Of a stretch of DNA of 64,000 bases, positions 56,935-64,000 are shown piece by piece. The stretch comes from Desulfobulbus sp. Lineage in GTDB: Bacteria; Desulfobacterota; Desulfobulbia; Desulfobulbales; Desulfobulbaceae. A model generated the notes under the pieces. The model worked only from the letters and a program-made list of their open reading frames with translations, did no database searches and had not been told where the DNA came from. The stretch lies in contig JAITGO010000011.1 in the NCBI GenBank assembly GCA_031280615.1, forward strand, positions 1-64,000, read 5' to 3'. Position 1 is the first letter of the stretch, and the number at the start of each line of letters is the position of its first letter. A program made the position numbers and the translations under genes.

Positions 56935-59111
56935 ACGCACCCGATTTTACCACCATCGCCCTGCAGCCCAAGGTACAGCCCGCCAATTACCAGGACTGGG
57001 CGGCCGCCGTCAAAAAGGAAACCGGCCTTTCCGCCGAGGAACTGGTCTGGCGGACGGTCGAACAGATCGATGTCAAGCCGCTGTACACCCGCAAGGATTA
57101 CAACGGCCTGAATCACCTCGCCTACATGGCCGGCATTCCTCCCTATCTGCGCGGCCCCTACGGCACCATGTTCGTCCAGCGGCCATGGACCGTGCGCCAG
57201 TATGCCGGTTTTTCCACGGCCGAGGAGAGCAACGCCTTCTACCGCCGCAACCTGGCCGCCGGCCAGATGGGCCTGTCGATCGCCTTCGACCTGGCCACTC
57301 ACCGCGGCTACGACTCGGACCATCCGCGCGTGGTCGGCGACGTGGGCAAGGCCGGCGTAGCGGTGGATTCGATCCTGGACATGAACATCCTCTTCGCCGG
57401 CATCCCGCTCGACCAAATGACGGTCTCCATGACCATGAATGGCGCGGTGCTGCCGATCATGGCCTTCTACATCGTCGCGGCCGAGGAACAGGGAGTCAAG
57501 CAGGCACAGTTGGGCGGCACCATCCAGAACGATATCCTCAAGGAATACATGGTGCGCAACACCTACATCTATCCCCCAGCGCAAAGCATGCGGATCATTT
57601 CCGACATCTTCGCCTACACCTCGAAAAACATGCCCAAGTACAACAGTATCAGCATCTCGGGCTACCACATGGAGGAAGCGGGCGCCACCTCGGACATCGA
57701 GATGGCCTACACCCTGGCCGATGGCTGGGATTACGCCCGAGCCGGGGTCAGCGCCGGCATGGACATCGACACCTTCGCGCCCCGGCTGTCCTTCTTCTGG
57801 GCCCAGGGCATGAACTACTTCATGGAGATCGCCAAGATGCGCGCGGCCCGGGTACTCTGGGCCAAGATCATCAAGACCTTCAATCCCAAGAACGTCAAAT
57901 CCCTGGCCCTGCGGACCCACAGCCAGACCTCGGGCTGGAGCCTGACCGAAGGCGACCCCTTCAACAACGTCTGCCGGACCTGCATCGAAGGCATGGCCGC
58001 GGCCCTGGGCCATACCCAGTCGATGCATACCAACTCGCTCGACGAGGCCATCGCCCTGCCCACCGAGTTTTCGGCCCGCATCGCCCGCAACACCCAGTTG
58101 TATTTGCAGGATGAGACCAACATCCTGCGCCCGGCCGATCCCTGGGCAGGGTCGTTCTACCTGGAGGCCCTGACCGGCGCCATCATGAAACGCGGCTGGG
58201 ACCTGATCCAGGAAGTCGAGAGCCTGGGCGGCATGGCCAAGGCCATCGAGACCGGCCTGCCCAAGATGCGCATCGAGGAAGCCGCCGCCCGCCGTCAGGC
58301 CGGCATCGACTCCGGCAAGGAAAAAATCGTCGGGGTCAACAGCTACTGCCTGGAAAAAGAGGACGCCCTCGACACCCTCGAGGTCGACAACACGGCGGTG
58401 CGCGAGGCCCAGCTCAGGCGATTGGCCAAGCTCAAGGCCGAACGCGACGAACCCAAATGCCAGGCGGCCTTGAGTGCGCTGACCGAATGCGCCAAAACCG
58501 GCGTGGGCAACCTGCTGGCCCTGTCCATCGAGGCGGCGCGGGCACGGGCATCGCTTGGCGAAATCAGTTTTTCCCTGGAAAAGATATGGGGGAGGCACAC
58601 GGCCGTGATCCGTTCGATATCTGGTGTGTATAAATCGGAATTCAGCGACAAGGAAGAAGTGCAGAAGGTCATCGCGATGACCCGCGAGTTCGAGGAGATG
58701 GAGGGCCGGCGGCCGCGCATCATGGTGGCCAAACTCGGCCAGGACGGCCATGATCGGGGCGCCAAGGTCATCTCCACCGCCTTTGCCGACCTGGGCTTCG
58801 ACGTCGATATCGGCCCCTTGTTCCAGACGCCGGAGGAAGCGGCCCGCCAGGCCGTGGAGAACGACGCCCATATCGTCGGCTTCAGTTCGCTGGCAGCCGG
58901 CCACAAGACGCTTCTTCCCGCCCTGGTGCAGGAGTTGGAGAAATTGGGCCGGCCGGACATCATGTGTGTCATCGGCGGCGTCATCCCGGCGCCGGACTAT
59001 GAATTTTTGCGGGAAAACGGGGCCGCGGCCATCTTCGGCCCCGGTACGGTCATCCCGGTGGCGGCCATGAAAATCATGGAGGAATTGAAGGCTCGTCTGC
59101 ACGCCGACTAA
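56931..59111 (+). CDS. mutB: methylmalonyl-CoA mutase large (alpha, catalytic) subunit
   Basis: This is the catalytic subunit (726 aa). The substrate barrel shows [19 protein letters not shown] and [15 protein letters not shown], and the C-terminal B12 domain has the base-off histidine motif DGHDRG near residue 606, followed by [15 protein letters not shown]. With the small subunit it forms the heterodimeric mutase. The gene is behind two cobalamin riboswitches although its product needs the cofactor they sense. Confidence 0.95.
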   Translation: MNAPDFTTIALQPKVQPANYQDWAAAVKKETGLSAEELVWRTVEQIDVKPLYTRKDYNGLNHLAYMAGIPPYLRGPYGTMFVQRPWTVRQYAGFSTAEESNAFYRRNLAAGQMGLSIAFDLATHRGYDSDHPRVVGDVGKAGVAVDSILDMNILFAGIPLDQMTVSMTMNGAVLPIMAFYIVAAEEQGVKQAQLGGTIQNDILKEYMVRNTYIYPPAQSMRIISDIFAYTSKNMPKYNSISISGYHMEEAGATSDIEMAYTLADGWDYARAGVSAGMDIDTFAPRLSFFWAQGMNYFMEIAKMRAARVLWAKIIKTFNPKNVKSLALRTHSQTSGWSLTEGDPFNNVCRTCIEGMAAALGHTQSMHTNSLDEAIALPTEFSARIARNTQLYLQDETNILRPADPWAGSFYLEALTGAIMKRGWDLIQEVESLGGMAKAIETGLPKMRIEEAAARRQAGIDSGKEKIVGVNSYCLEKEDALDTLEVDNTAVREAQLRRLAKLKAERDEPKCQAALSALTECAKTGVGNLLALSIEAARARASLGEISFSLEKIWGRHTAVIRSISGVYKSEFSDKEEVQKVIAMTREFEEMEGRRPRIMVAKLGQDGHDRGAKVISTAFADLGFDVDIGPLFQTPEEAARQAVENDAHIVGFSSLAAGHKTLLPALVQELEKLGRPDIMCVIGGVIPAPDYEFLRENGAAAIFGPGTVIPVAAMKIMEELKARLHAD

Positions 59112-59188
59112 AGGACGCCCCCTGAGCGGCGCCTTGCCGGTTTCGGCCGGAGGGGCGCCGCTCCAATTCCAACACGCAAGGAGACGAC

Positions 59189-60343
59189 ATGACGCCGAAG
59201 ACGAAAACGCCGGAGTGGGTTCCCGAGGGCCAGTGCGAAGGGTTTGCCTGCCGGGTGATGGACGGGGTGGAGGCCGGGCATGACGGCATCAGCGCTTACA
59301 GCGGCACCGGTCAGGGAAAAAGATCGATGGTCCGGCATCGCCGCCCCCAGCTCACCGCCCAAGAGTACGCCGACGGCGTGCGGCGCGGCGACCGGGCGGT
59401 GCTCGGCCGGGCCATCACCCTGGTGGAAAGCAACGCGGCCCATCATATCGACAAGGCGCAGGAAGTGCTCAAGATCCTCCTGCCCTTCACCGGCGATTCC
59501 ATCCGCATCGGCATCACCGGCGTGCCGGGAGTGGGCAAGTCGACCTTCATCGAGGCCTTCGGCTGTCATCTCATCGAACTGGGGTACAAGGTGGCGGTAC
59601 TGGCGGTGGACCCCTCCAGTTCCATTTCCGGCGGCTCGATCCTCGGCGACAAGACCCGCATGGAACGCTTGAGCCGTGACGAACGCTGCTTCATCCGGCC
59701 TTCGCCCGCCGGCACCACCTTGGGCGGCGTGGCCCGCAAGACGCGAGAGACCATGCTGGTTTGCGAGGCAGCCGGATTTGACGTGATCCTGATCGAAACC
59801 GTGGGCGTGGGCCAAAGCGAGACCACGGTCCGATCCATGGTCGACTTTTTTCTCCTGTTGATGCTGGCAGGCGCCGGCGACGAGTTGCAGGGCATCAAAA
59901 AGGGCATCATGGAGCTGGCCGACGCCCTGGTGATCAACAAGGCCGACGGCAAGAACAAGCTCCCGGCCGAAACCGCGCGTGCCGAATACGAACGCGCCCT
60001 CCACTACCTGCAGCCGTCCACCGAAGGATGGGCTTCGCATGCCTACACCTGCTCGGCCCTGACCAACGAAGGTATCGACCAAATCTGGCGGGTCATGCTC
60101 AAATACCGGGAAGTCACGGCTGCTTCCGGCGTCTTCGACCGGCATCGCAAGGAACAGAACATCAAATGGGTGCACGACATGCTCGACGATCACCTGCGCT
60201 CGCTCTTTGCCAGGCATCCGGGAGTGAACCGGATCATCAAGGATGTGGAGCGGAGCGTGGCGGACGGCACTTTGCCGGCGGTGGCGGCGGTGCAACAGCT
60301 GATCGCCGTGTTCGAGTGCACTTCCCGGCAAGGCAGCCGGTAG
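59189..60343 (+). CDS. meaB: MeaB/ArgK-type G3E GTPase, mutase chaperone (384 aa)
   Basis: MeaB guards methylmalonyl-CoA mutase against inactivation and gates cofactor loading. The P-loop GVPGVGKS lies near residue 112, followed by VDPSSSISGGSILGDKTRM, the ETVGVGQSE switch and NKADG for guanine binding. An N-terminal extension of ~50 residues precedes the GTPase core, as in a subgroup of anaerobe MeaB proteins. AAGGAGA stands before the start. It follows mutB by 77 bp and should be co-transcribed. Confidence 0.93.
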   Translation: MTPKTKTPEWVPEGQCEGFACRVMDGVEAGHDGISAYSGTGQGKRSMVRHRRPQLTAQEYADGVRRGDRAVLGRAITLVESNAAHHIDKAQEVLKILLPFTGDSIRIGITGVPGVGKSTFIEAFGCHLIELGYKVAVLAVDPSSSISGGSILGDKTRMERLSRDERCFIRPSPAGTTLGGVARKTRETMLVCEAAGFDVILIETVGVGQSETTVRSMVDFFLLLMLAGAGDELQGIKKGIMELADALVINKADGKNKLPAETARAEYERALHYLQPSTEGWASHAYTCSALTNEGIDQIWRVMLKYREVTAASGVFDRHRKEQNIKWVHDMLDDHLRSLFARHPGVNRIIKDVERSVADGTLPAVAAVQQLIAVFECTSRQGSR

Positions 60344-60414
60344 GATCGACAACTCAACCCCCCGGCGGCTTTTTCCGTGTCCACGATTGTATTCGGTTGC
60401 CATGTCACTCCGGG

Positions 60415-60436
60415 CGTTCCGTTTGCCGGCGGAACG
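60415..60436 (+). other. hairpin in the meaB-downstream spacer
   Basis: CGTTCCG, loop TTTGCCGG, CGGAACG in the ~260-bp spacer between meaB and the small protein gene. No T-run follows directly. Nothing else was seen in this spacer. Confidence 0.4.
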
Positions 60437-60607
60437 TCACTTCAGTTGCAGGGCCGGAAAAAGTCGTCCGGGGCTTTTTGCTTCACCATCGAACAACAGC
60501 GCCGCCTTGAAGCGGAGCGAAAAAAGCATCGGAAAAACACAGAGTCGTTGCGATACACAACCAACGAAAAACCACGACTGGCAACAGCGTGCGCGAGGGA
60601 ACATGGA

Positions 60608-60802
60608 ATGAAAACAGCGCAAATCACCCTTGAACTGTCCGGAAAGACCTTGGAAAACTTGCTGTATCTCTCCCGCCGTCTCCAACGGCATCCCAACGAC
60701 CTGACCGTTGATCTGCTCTATGCCGCCATCGAGGCCTCCATGGACAGCACCGACGCCCAACCTTCCCTCATGACGCAGCCGTCGAACGGCATTCTGCAAT
60801 AA
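60608..60802 (+). CDS. small ribbon-helix-helix-like protein (64 aa)
   Basis: The product starts with a short beta strand (TAQITLEL) followed by two helices with the spacing of Arc/MetJ-type DNA-binding domains (LENLLYLSRRLQRHPNDLTVDLLYAAIEASM). If so it is a dimeric DNA-binding regulator, perhaps of its neighbour or of mutAB. It lies 48 bp before the outer-membrane protein gene. The similarity is of pattern only. Confidence 0.5.
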   Translation: MKTAQITLELSGKTLENLLYLSRRLQRHPNDLTVDLLYAAIEASMDSTDAQPSLMTQPSNGILQ

Positions 60803-60850
60803 AGACGTTTTTACCCGTTCGCATCACTCAAACACAACCAGGAGTCAAGC

Positions 60851-61717
60851 ATGTCGCAGTCCTCGACCGCAGTCGCCCTGGCCTGTCTGTTGGGATTAGC
60901 CCCGGCAGCGCAGGCCGCGCCCGAAGAGATCGTCATCGAACACGGCAAGATCAACACCGCCGATGCCTCCCCGGTCGATCCGGGGCACTTCGAACTGGAA
61001 CCCTCTTTTGCCTACACCCACTCCGAACGGGCCTGGAGCGCAAGCGGCCATGCCCATGGCCGGGGACTCTTCCGCGAGCAGAACGTCGGCCTGTCGTTCA
61101 CCGCCGGCCTGATCGACAATGTCGACTTCAACATCAGCGGCGGCTACAGCTGGCTGAAGGACAACGACAACGATTTCGACGGGGACGGCGCACTGGCCGG
61201 TCCATTCCGGGGGGACGACTTCACCGACCTGGAGGTGGGCGGCCGCTATCGTTTTTACCACGACGAGGCGCTGCACCTGGAAATCGCCTATCTCGCCGGC
61301 ATGACCATTCCGACCGGCAGCTGTTCCGGCCAGGACGAGATCGGCACCGGTCAGGAATTCTGGAGTTTCAACCAAACCCTGGTCGCCACCAAGGATTGGG
61401 GCCGTTGGACGCTTAACGGCGATATCGGCTTTGCCCTGCCCTTCGGCAGCAAGCGGGCAAACGCCAGGGGGACGTTCAACGCGGACCTGGCACTGGGGTA
61501 TCAGGTCCTCCTCTGGCTGCAACCCGAGGTGGAGCTGAACTACGGCCACGACTATCTGAAGGCCGAAGACGATGCGCAGATCCTGGCGGTGACCGTCGGG
61601 CTCGTCATGCCGATCGACGACACCCTGCGGGTGAATGTCGGCGTGCAACAGGGCGTGTGGGGCGAAAGCGCCGACAAGGCCACGACCCTGATCAGTGCGG
61701 TCAAATTTGCATTTTAA
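60851..61717 (+). CDS. outer-membrane beta-barrel protein (MetA-phenol/transporter-like), 288 aa
   Basis: A signal peptide ending AQAA is followed by alternating amphipathic strands and aromatic girdle residues, ending in the terminal Phe of AVKFAF, the usual C-terminus of outer-membrane barrels. The layout (FELEPSFAYTHSERAWS, GLIDNVDFNISGGYSWLKD, DLEVGGRYRFY) resembles the MetA-pathway/phenol transporter family of short barrels. The ribosome binding site is CAGGAGTCAAGC. Substrate unknown. Confidence 0.7.
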   Translation: MSQSSTAVALACLLGLAPAAQAAPEEIVIEHGKINTADASPVDPGHFELEPSFAYTHSERAWSASGHAHGRGLFREQNVGLSFTAGLIDNVDFNISGGYSWLKDNDNDFDGDGALAGPFRGDDFTDLEVGGRYRFYHDEALHLEIAYLAGMTIPTGSCSGQDEIGTGQEFWSFNQTLVATKDWGRWTLNGDIGFALPFGSKRANARGTFNADLALGYQVLLWLQPEVELNYGHDYLKAEDDAQILAVTVGLVMPIDDTLRVNVGVQQGVWGESADKATTLISAVKFAF

Positions 61718-61898
61718 TACATGGTTGGGGAGGAGAAAAGCGGCGGACGCTCGATGGTTATGTCCATTAATCTTTATGAATCGAACGAATAGTATGGAAT
61801 GTGCATTACTGGACGTTCGTGGGCGTCTTTTGTTCGTTCTTGCGATAGTGGTCCCACAGGCTCTACTCTCGAGTATTGCCGAAAAGGGAGAGAGACCA

Positions 61899-63299
61899 TC
61901 AGCTGCGGCTACCTGGCGAAATGGGTTTACTCAGGCGATACCCAATGCCGAGCAGAAGAAACCAGAGCGGCGTGAGCAGAAGCACGTCGCGGGTTTCTTT
62001 CTTCAAGGCCAACAGAACGAGCACGAAGAGAAAAAAGAATTGCGTGGTCCAGGCGGTCACCCGCCCGCCCGGTAACCTGAATTTGGAGATGGCGCGGCGT
62101 TGCGGATGCTTGCGTGCATAGGCCAGGTAGGAGAGAAGTATCAATGACCAGACAAAAATAAATAAAACAGAGGCAAGGGTCGTCATGACCGTGAAGGCCG
62201 TCATAATGGTGGGCATGATGGCCAGCAGAACAGAGCTTATCAGCAGGCAAGCACAGGTGAACAGAAGACCGAAGGCAGGAACCCGATACCTGGAAAGGCG
62301 GCCAAAAAGCGTGGGGGCGTCACCAACTTGGGACAAGCCGTAAAGCATGCGGCTTGAGGAGTAGATGCCGCTGTTGGATGAGGAGGCCGCCGACGTGAGC
62401 ACAACAAAATTGATGACGCCGGCCGCAGAAGGAATGCCGACCAGCATGAACGTGCTGACAAAGGGACTGCTGTCCGGATCCACCAAAGGCCAGGGACTGA
62501 TGCACATGATGGCCAACAGGGCGAAGACATAGAAAAACAGCGTGCGCAAGGGGATGGCATTGATTGCCTTGGGCAGGATTGTTTCGGGATCTTTTGTTTC
62601 CGCGGCGGTGGCACCCACCAGCTCAATGCCCACAAAAGCGAAGACAGCGCTCTGAAACCCCGCAAAGAACCCCATGAGGCCTTTGGGGAAAAAGCCGCCG
62701 TGCGTCCACAAATTGGCCAGGGTGGCCATTTCTCCGGCCGGGCTTTTGAAGCCCGTGGCGACGAAGACCACCCCCGCCAGGATAAGGGCGAGAATGGCAA
62801 GGATCTTGATGGAGGCGAACCAGAACTCCATCTCGCCGAATAGGTTCACGGAAACTAGATTCAATCCTGCGATCAGCAGAACAAAGACGCTCGGCGGAAT
62901 CCAGGAGGGGATATCCGGCAACCAGAAATGGATATACCCCGCAATGGCGATGAGCTCGGCCGTGGCCGTGACTACCCAGCAAAACCAATAGGTCCAGCCC
63001 ATGAAAAAACCGGCCCAAGGACCGAGCAGATCTTCGGTGAAATCCATGAAGGATTTGTATTCGAGATTGGAAAGCAGCAACTCCCCCATGGCCCGCATGA
63101 GGAAATAGAGAAAAAAACCGATAATCAGGTAGACCAAAAGAATCGAAGGTCCAGCCAGGCTGATGCTTCTACCCGAGCCCATGAACAGCCCGGTACCGAT
63201 AACACCGCCTATGGCAATCAGTTGGATATGCCGGTTGGCAAGACCTCTTTTGAGTTTCTGGGAATTGGGTTCCATATCGTGAGACGAACTGTTTTCCAT
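61899..63299 (-). CDS. cycA: CycA-like D-serine/D-alanine/glycine permease (466 aa)
   Basis: This is an APC-superfamily symporter with twelve membrane helices. It is strikingly similar to E. coli CycA in many blocks: NRHIQLIAIGGVIGTGLFMGS, MRAMGELLLSNLEYKSF, GWTYWFCWVV, FFAGFQSAVFAFVGIELVG and VVLTSAASSSNSGIYSSSRM. It would import D-alanine, D-serine or glycine with protons. It is transcribed in the same direction as the sigma-54 activator gene upstream (153 bp apart), which may control it. Confidence 0.85.
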   Translation of the reverse strand: MENSSSHDMEPNSQKLKRGLANRHIQLIAIGGVIGTGLFMGSGRSISLAGPSILLVYLIIGFFLYFLMRAMGELLLSNLEYKSFMDFTEDLLGPWAGFFMGWTYWFCWVVTATAELIAIAGYIHFWLPDIPSWIPPSVFVLLIAGLNLVSVNLFGEMEFWFASIKILAILALILAGVVFVATGFKSPAGEMATLANLWTHGGFFPKGLMGFFAGFQSAVFAFVGIELVGATAAETKDPETILPKAINAIPLRTLFFYVFALLAIMCISPWPLVDPDSSPFVSTFMLVGIPSAAGVINFVVLTSAASSSNSGIYSSSRMLYGLSQVGDAPTLFGRLSRYRVPAFGLLFTCACLLISSVLLAIMPTIMTAFTVMTTLASVLFIFVWSLILLSYLAYARKHPQRRAISKFRLPGGRVTAWTTQFFFLFVLVLLALKKETRDVLLLTPLWFLLLGIGYRLSKPISPGSRS

Positions 63300-63452
63300 A
63301 TGTTTTTCCTGTGAAGGGAGAGGAACATGTTTTTATCTTGGGAGGAGAGGTTTTTCAACATCTTGCTCGTCAAGGCGGTCAACTCTCAACGGAGTTAACG
63401 CCTCGTCACCGGCGGACGACCGCCTTGCAACCGCGCAATCGGCTTCAACCCT

Positions 63453-64000
63453 TCAGCGGCGGCCGTTGATTTTTTCCCTTAGGGTCTTGCGGTCGATTTT
63501 GAGGATGGCGGCCGCCTTGGTCTTGTTGCCCTGCACGCTGTCGAGCACCTCCCGGATATATTCGGCCTCGTATTCGGCCAGGCTGTAGTCCAGGCGCCGC
63601 GCCACCGGGCGGGCGGCCCTCATCTGCGGCGGCAGGTCAACGGATTCGATCCGGGCGCCCTCGCACATCAACACCAGTTTCTGCATCAGGTTCTCGAGTT
63701 CGCGGATATTGCCGGGCCAATGGTAGGCCATCAGCTGCCGCAGGGCCTCGTCGCTGAAAACGGGCACCGGCCGGTCGAGGTCCTTGGCGAACCGGTCGTG
63801 GAAATGGTTGACCAGCAGCAACAAATCGTCGCCGCGCTCCCGCAGGGGCGGCAGAGGAATGTCGATCACGTTGATTCGATAATACAAATCTTCCCGGAAC
63901 AAGCCCTTGTCGATCAGTTGCGGCAGGTGTTTGTTGGTGGCCACGATCAACCGGGTGTCGACCTGCACCGCCCGGCTCGATCCCACCTTGTAGATCGTCT
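63453..64000 (-). CDS. C-terminal part of an NtrC-type sigma-54 activator (runs off the window)
   Basis: The visible ~180 residues cover the second half of the AAA+ domain (LFREDLYYRINVIDIPLPPLRERGDD, then YHWPGNIRELENLMQKL) and a Fis-type helix-turn-helix (NKTKAAAILKIDRKTLREK). The GAFTGA loop and any receiver domain lie beyond the window edge. A regulator of the downstream permease is a reasonable guess. Confidence 0.88.
   Translation of the reverse strand, partial: TIYKVGSSRAVQVDTRLIVATNKHLPQLIDKGLFREDLYYRINVIDIPLPPLRERGDDLLLLVNHFHDRFAKDLDRPVPVFSDEALRQLMAYHWPGNIRELENLMQKLVLMCEGARIESVDLPPQMRAARPVARRLDYSLAEYEAEYIREVLDSVQGNKTKAAAILKIDRKTLREKINGRR

Noticed and set aside
60450..60480. Possible intrinsic terminator GGCCGG...CCGGGGCTTTTT after meaB
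   Set aside because: The arms do not pair cleanly (a bulge is needed) and the stem is short, so it was not annotated.

Overview
The window reads as chromosome of a strictly anaerobic, high-GC deltaproteobacterium of the Desulfobulbus/Desulfobulbales type. This is inferred from gene content: a periplasmic cobaltochelatase of the CbiK type, a Tat Fe-S/NrfD/tetraheme cytochrome c3 module, methylmalonyl-CoA mutase with MeaB (propionate pathway), sigma-54 regulators, a PEP-CTERM protein and many corrinoid genes. No rRNA, tRNA, CRISPR or insertion sequence was recognised.

Layout. 1-4.2 kb (minus): a membrane protein and a large RTX-type calcium-binding protein broken by one in-frame TAA. 4.2-14.6 kb (plus): a regulated membrane redox locus made of a sigma-54-type promoter behind an array of GGGACA half-sites, a 76-aa membrane protein, an FtsH protease, a membrane sensor lacking its phospho-acceptor histidine and ATPase domain, a Tat-exported 16-Cys Fe-S protein, an NrfD-type quinone protein, a tetraheme cytochrome c3, a soluble histidine kinase and an NtrC-type activator. 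Two diverged copies of a ~215-bp noncoding element stand before its two halves. 14.8-17.8 kb: alpha/beta hydrolase, PEP-CTERM protein and a tandemly duplicated secreted protein. 18.4-23.2 kb: a periplasmic PaoABC-like molybdenum aldehyde oxidoreductase. 23.2-24.2 kb (minus): hldD.

24.5-53.8 kb is a corrinoid uptake and processing island. It has three cobalamin riboswitches (plus a truncated duplicate), three intact TonB-dependent receptors and one broken one, ExbB-ExbD-TonB, a ResB/CcsA-like pair, a BtuFCD-type importer, CobN with ChlD/ChlI-type partners, an ABC-2 exporter, CbiZ, a radical SAM/SPASM protein, a two-domain nitrilase and periplasmic CbiK. Many genes overlap by ATGA, implying one operon of about 18 kb from exbB to cbiZ.

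54.1-60.3 kb: two cobalamin riboswitches in tandem, each with its own terminator, precede mutA-mutB-meaB. That is unexpected because the mutase itself needs B12. 60.6-64 kb: a small ribbon-helix-helix-like protein, an outer-membrane barrel protein, a CycA-like amino-acid permease and the C-terminal part of a sigma-54 activator that runs off the window.

The two most interesting systems are (i) the redox locus with a kinase-less membrane sensor apparently paired with a soluble kinase, and (ii) the corrinoid island, which combines two unrelated cobaltochelatase classes, amide hydrolases and a radical SAM protein under B12 riboswitches.
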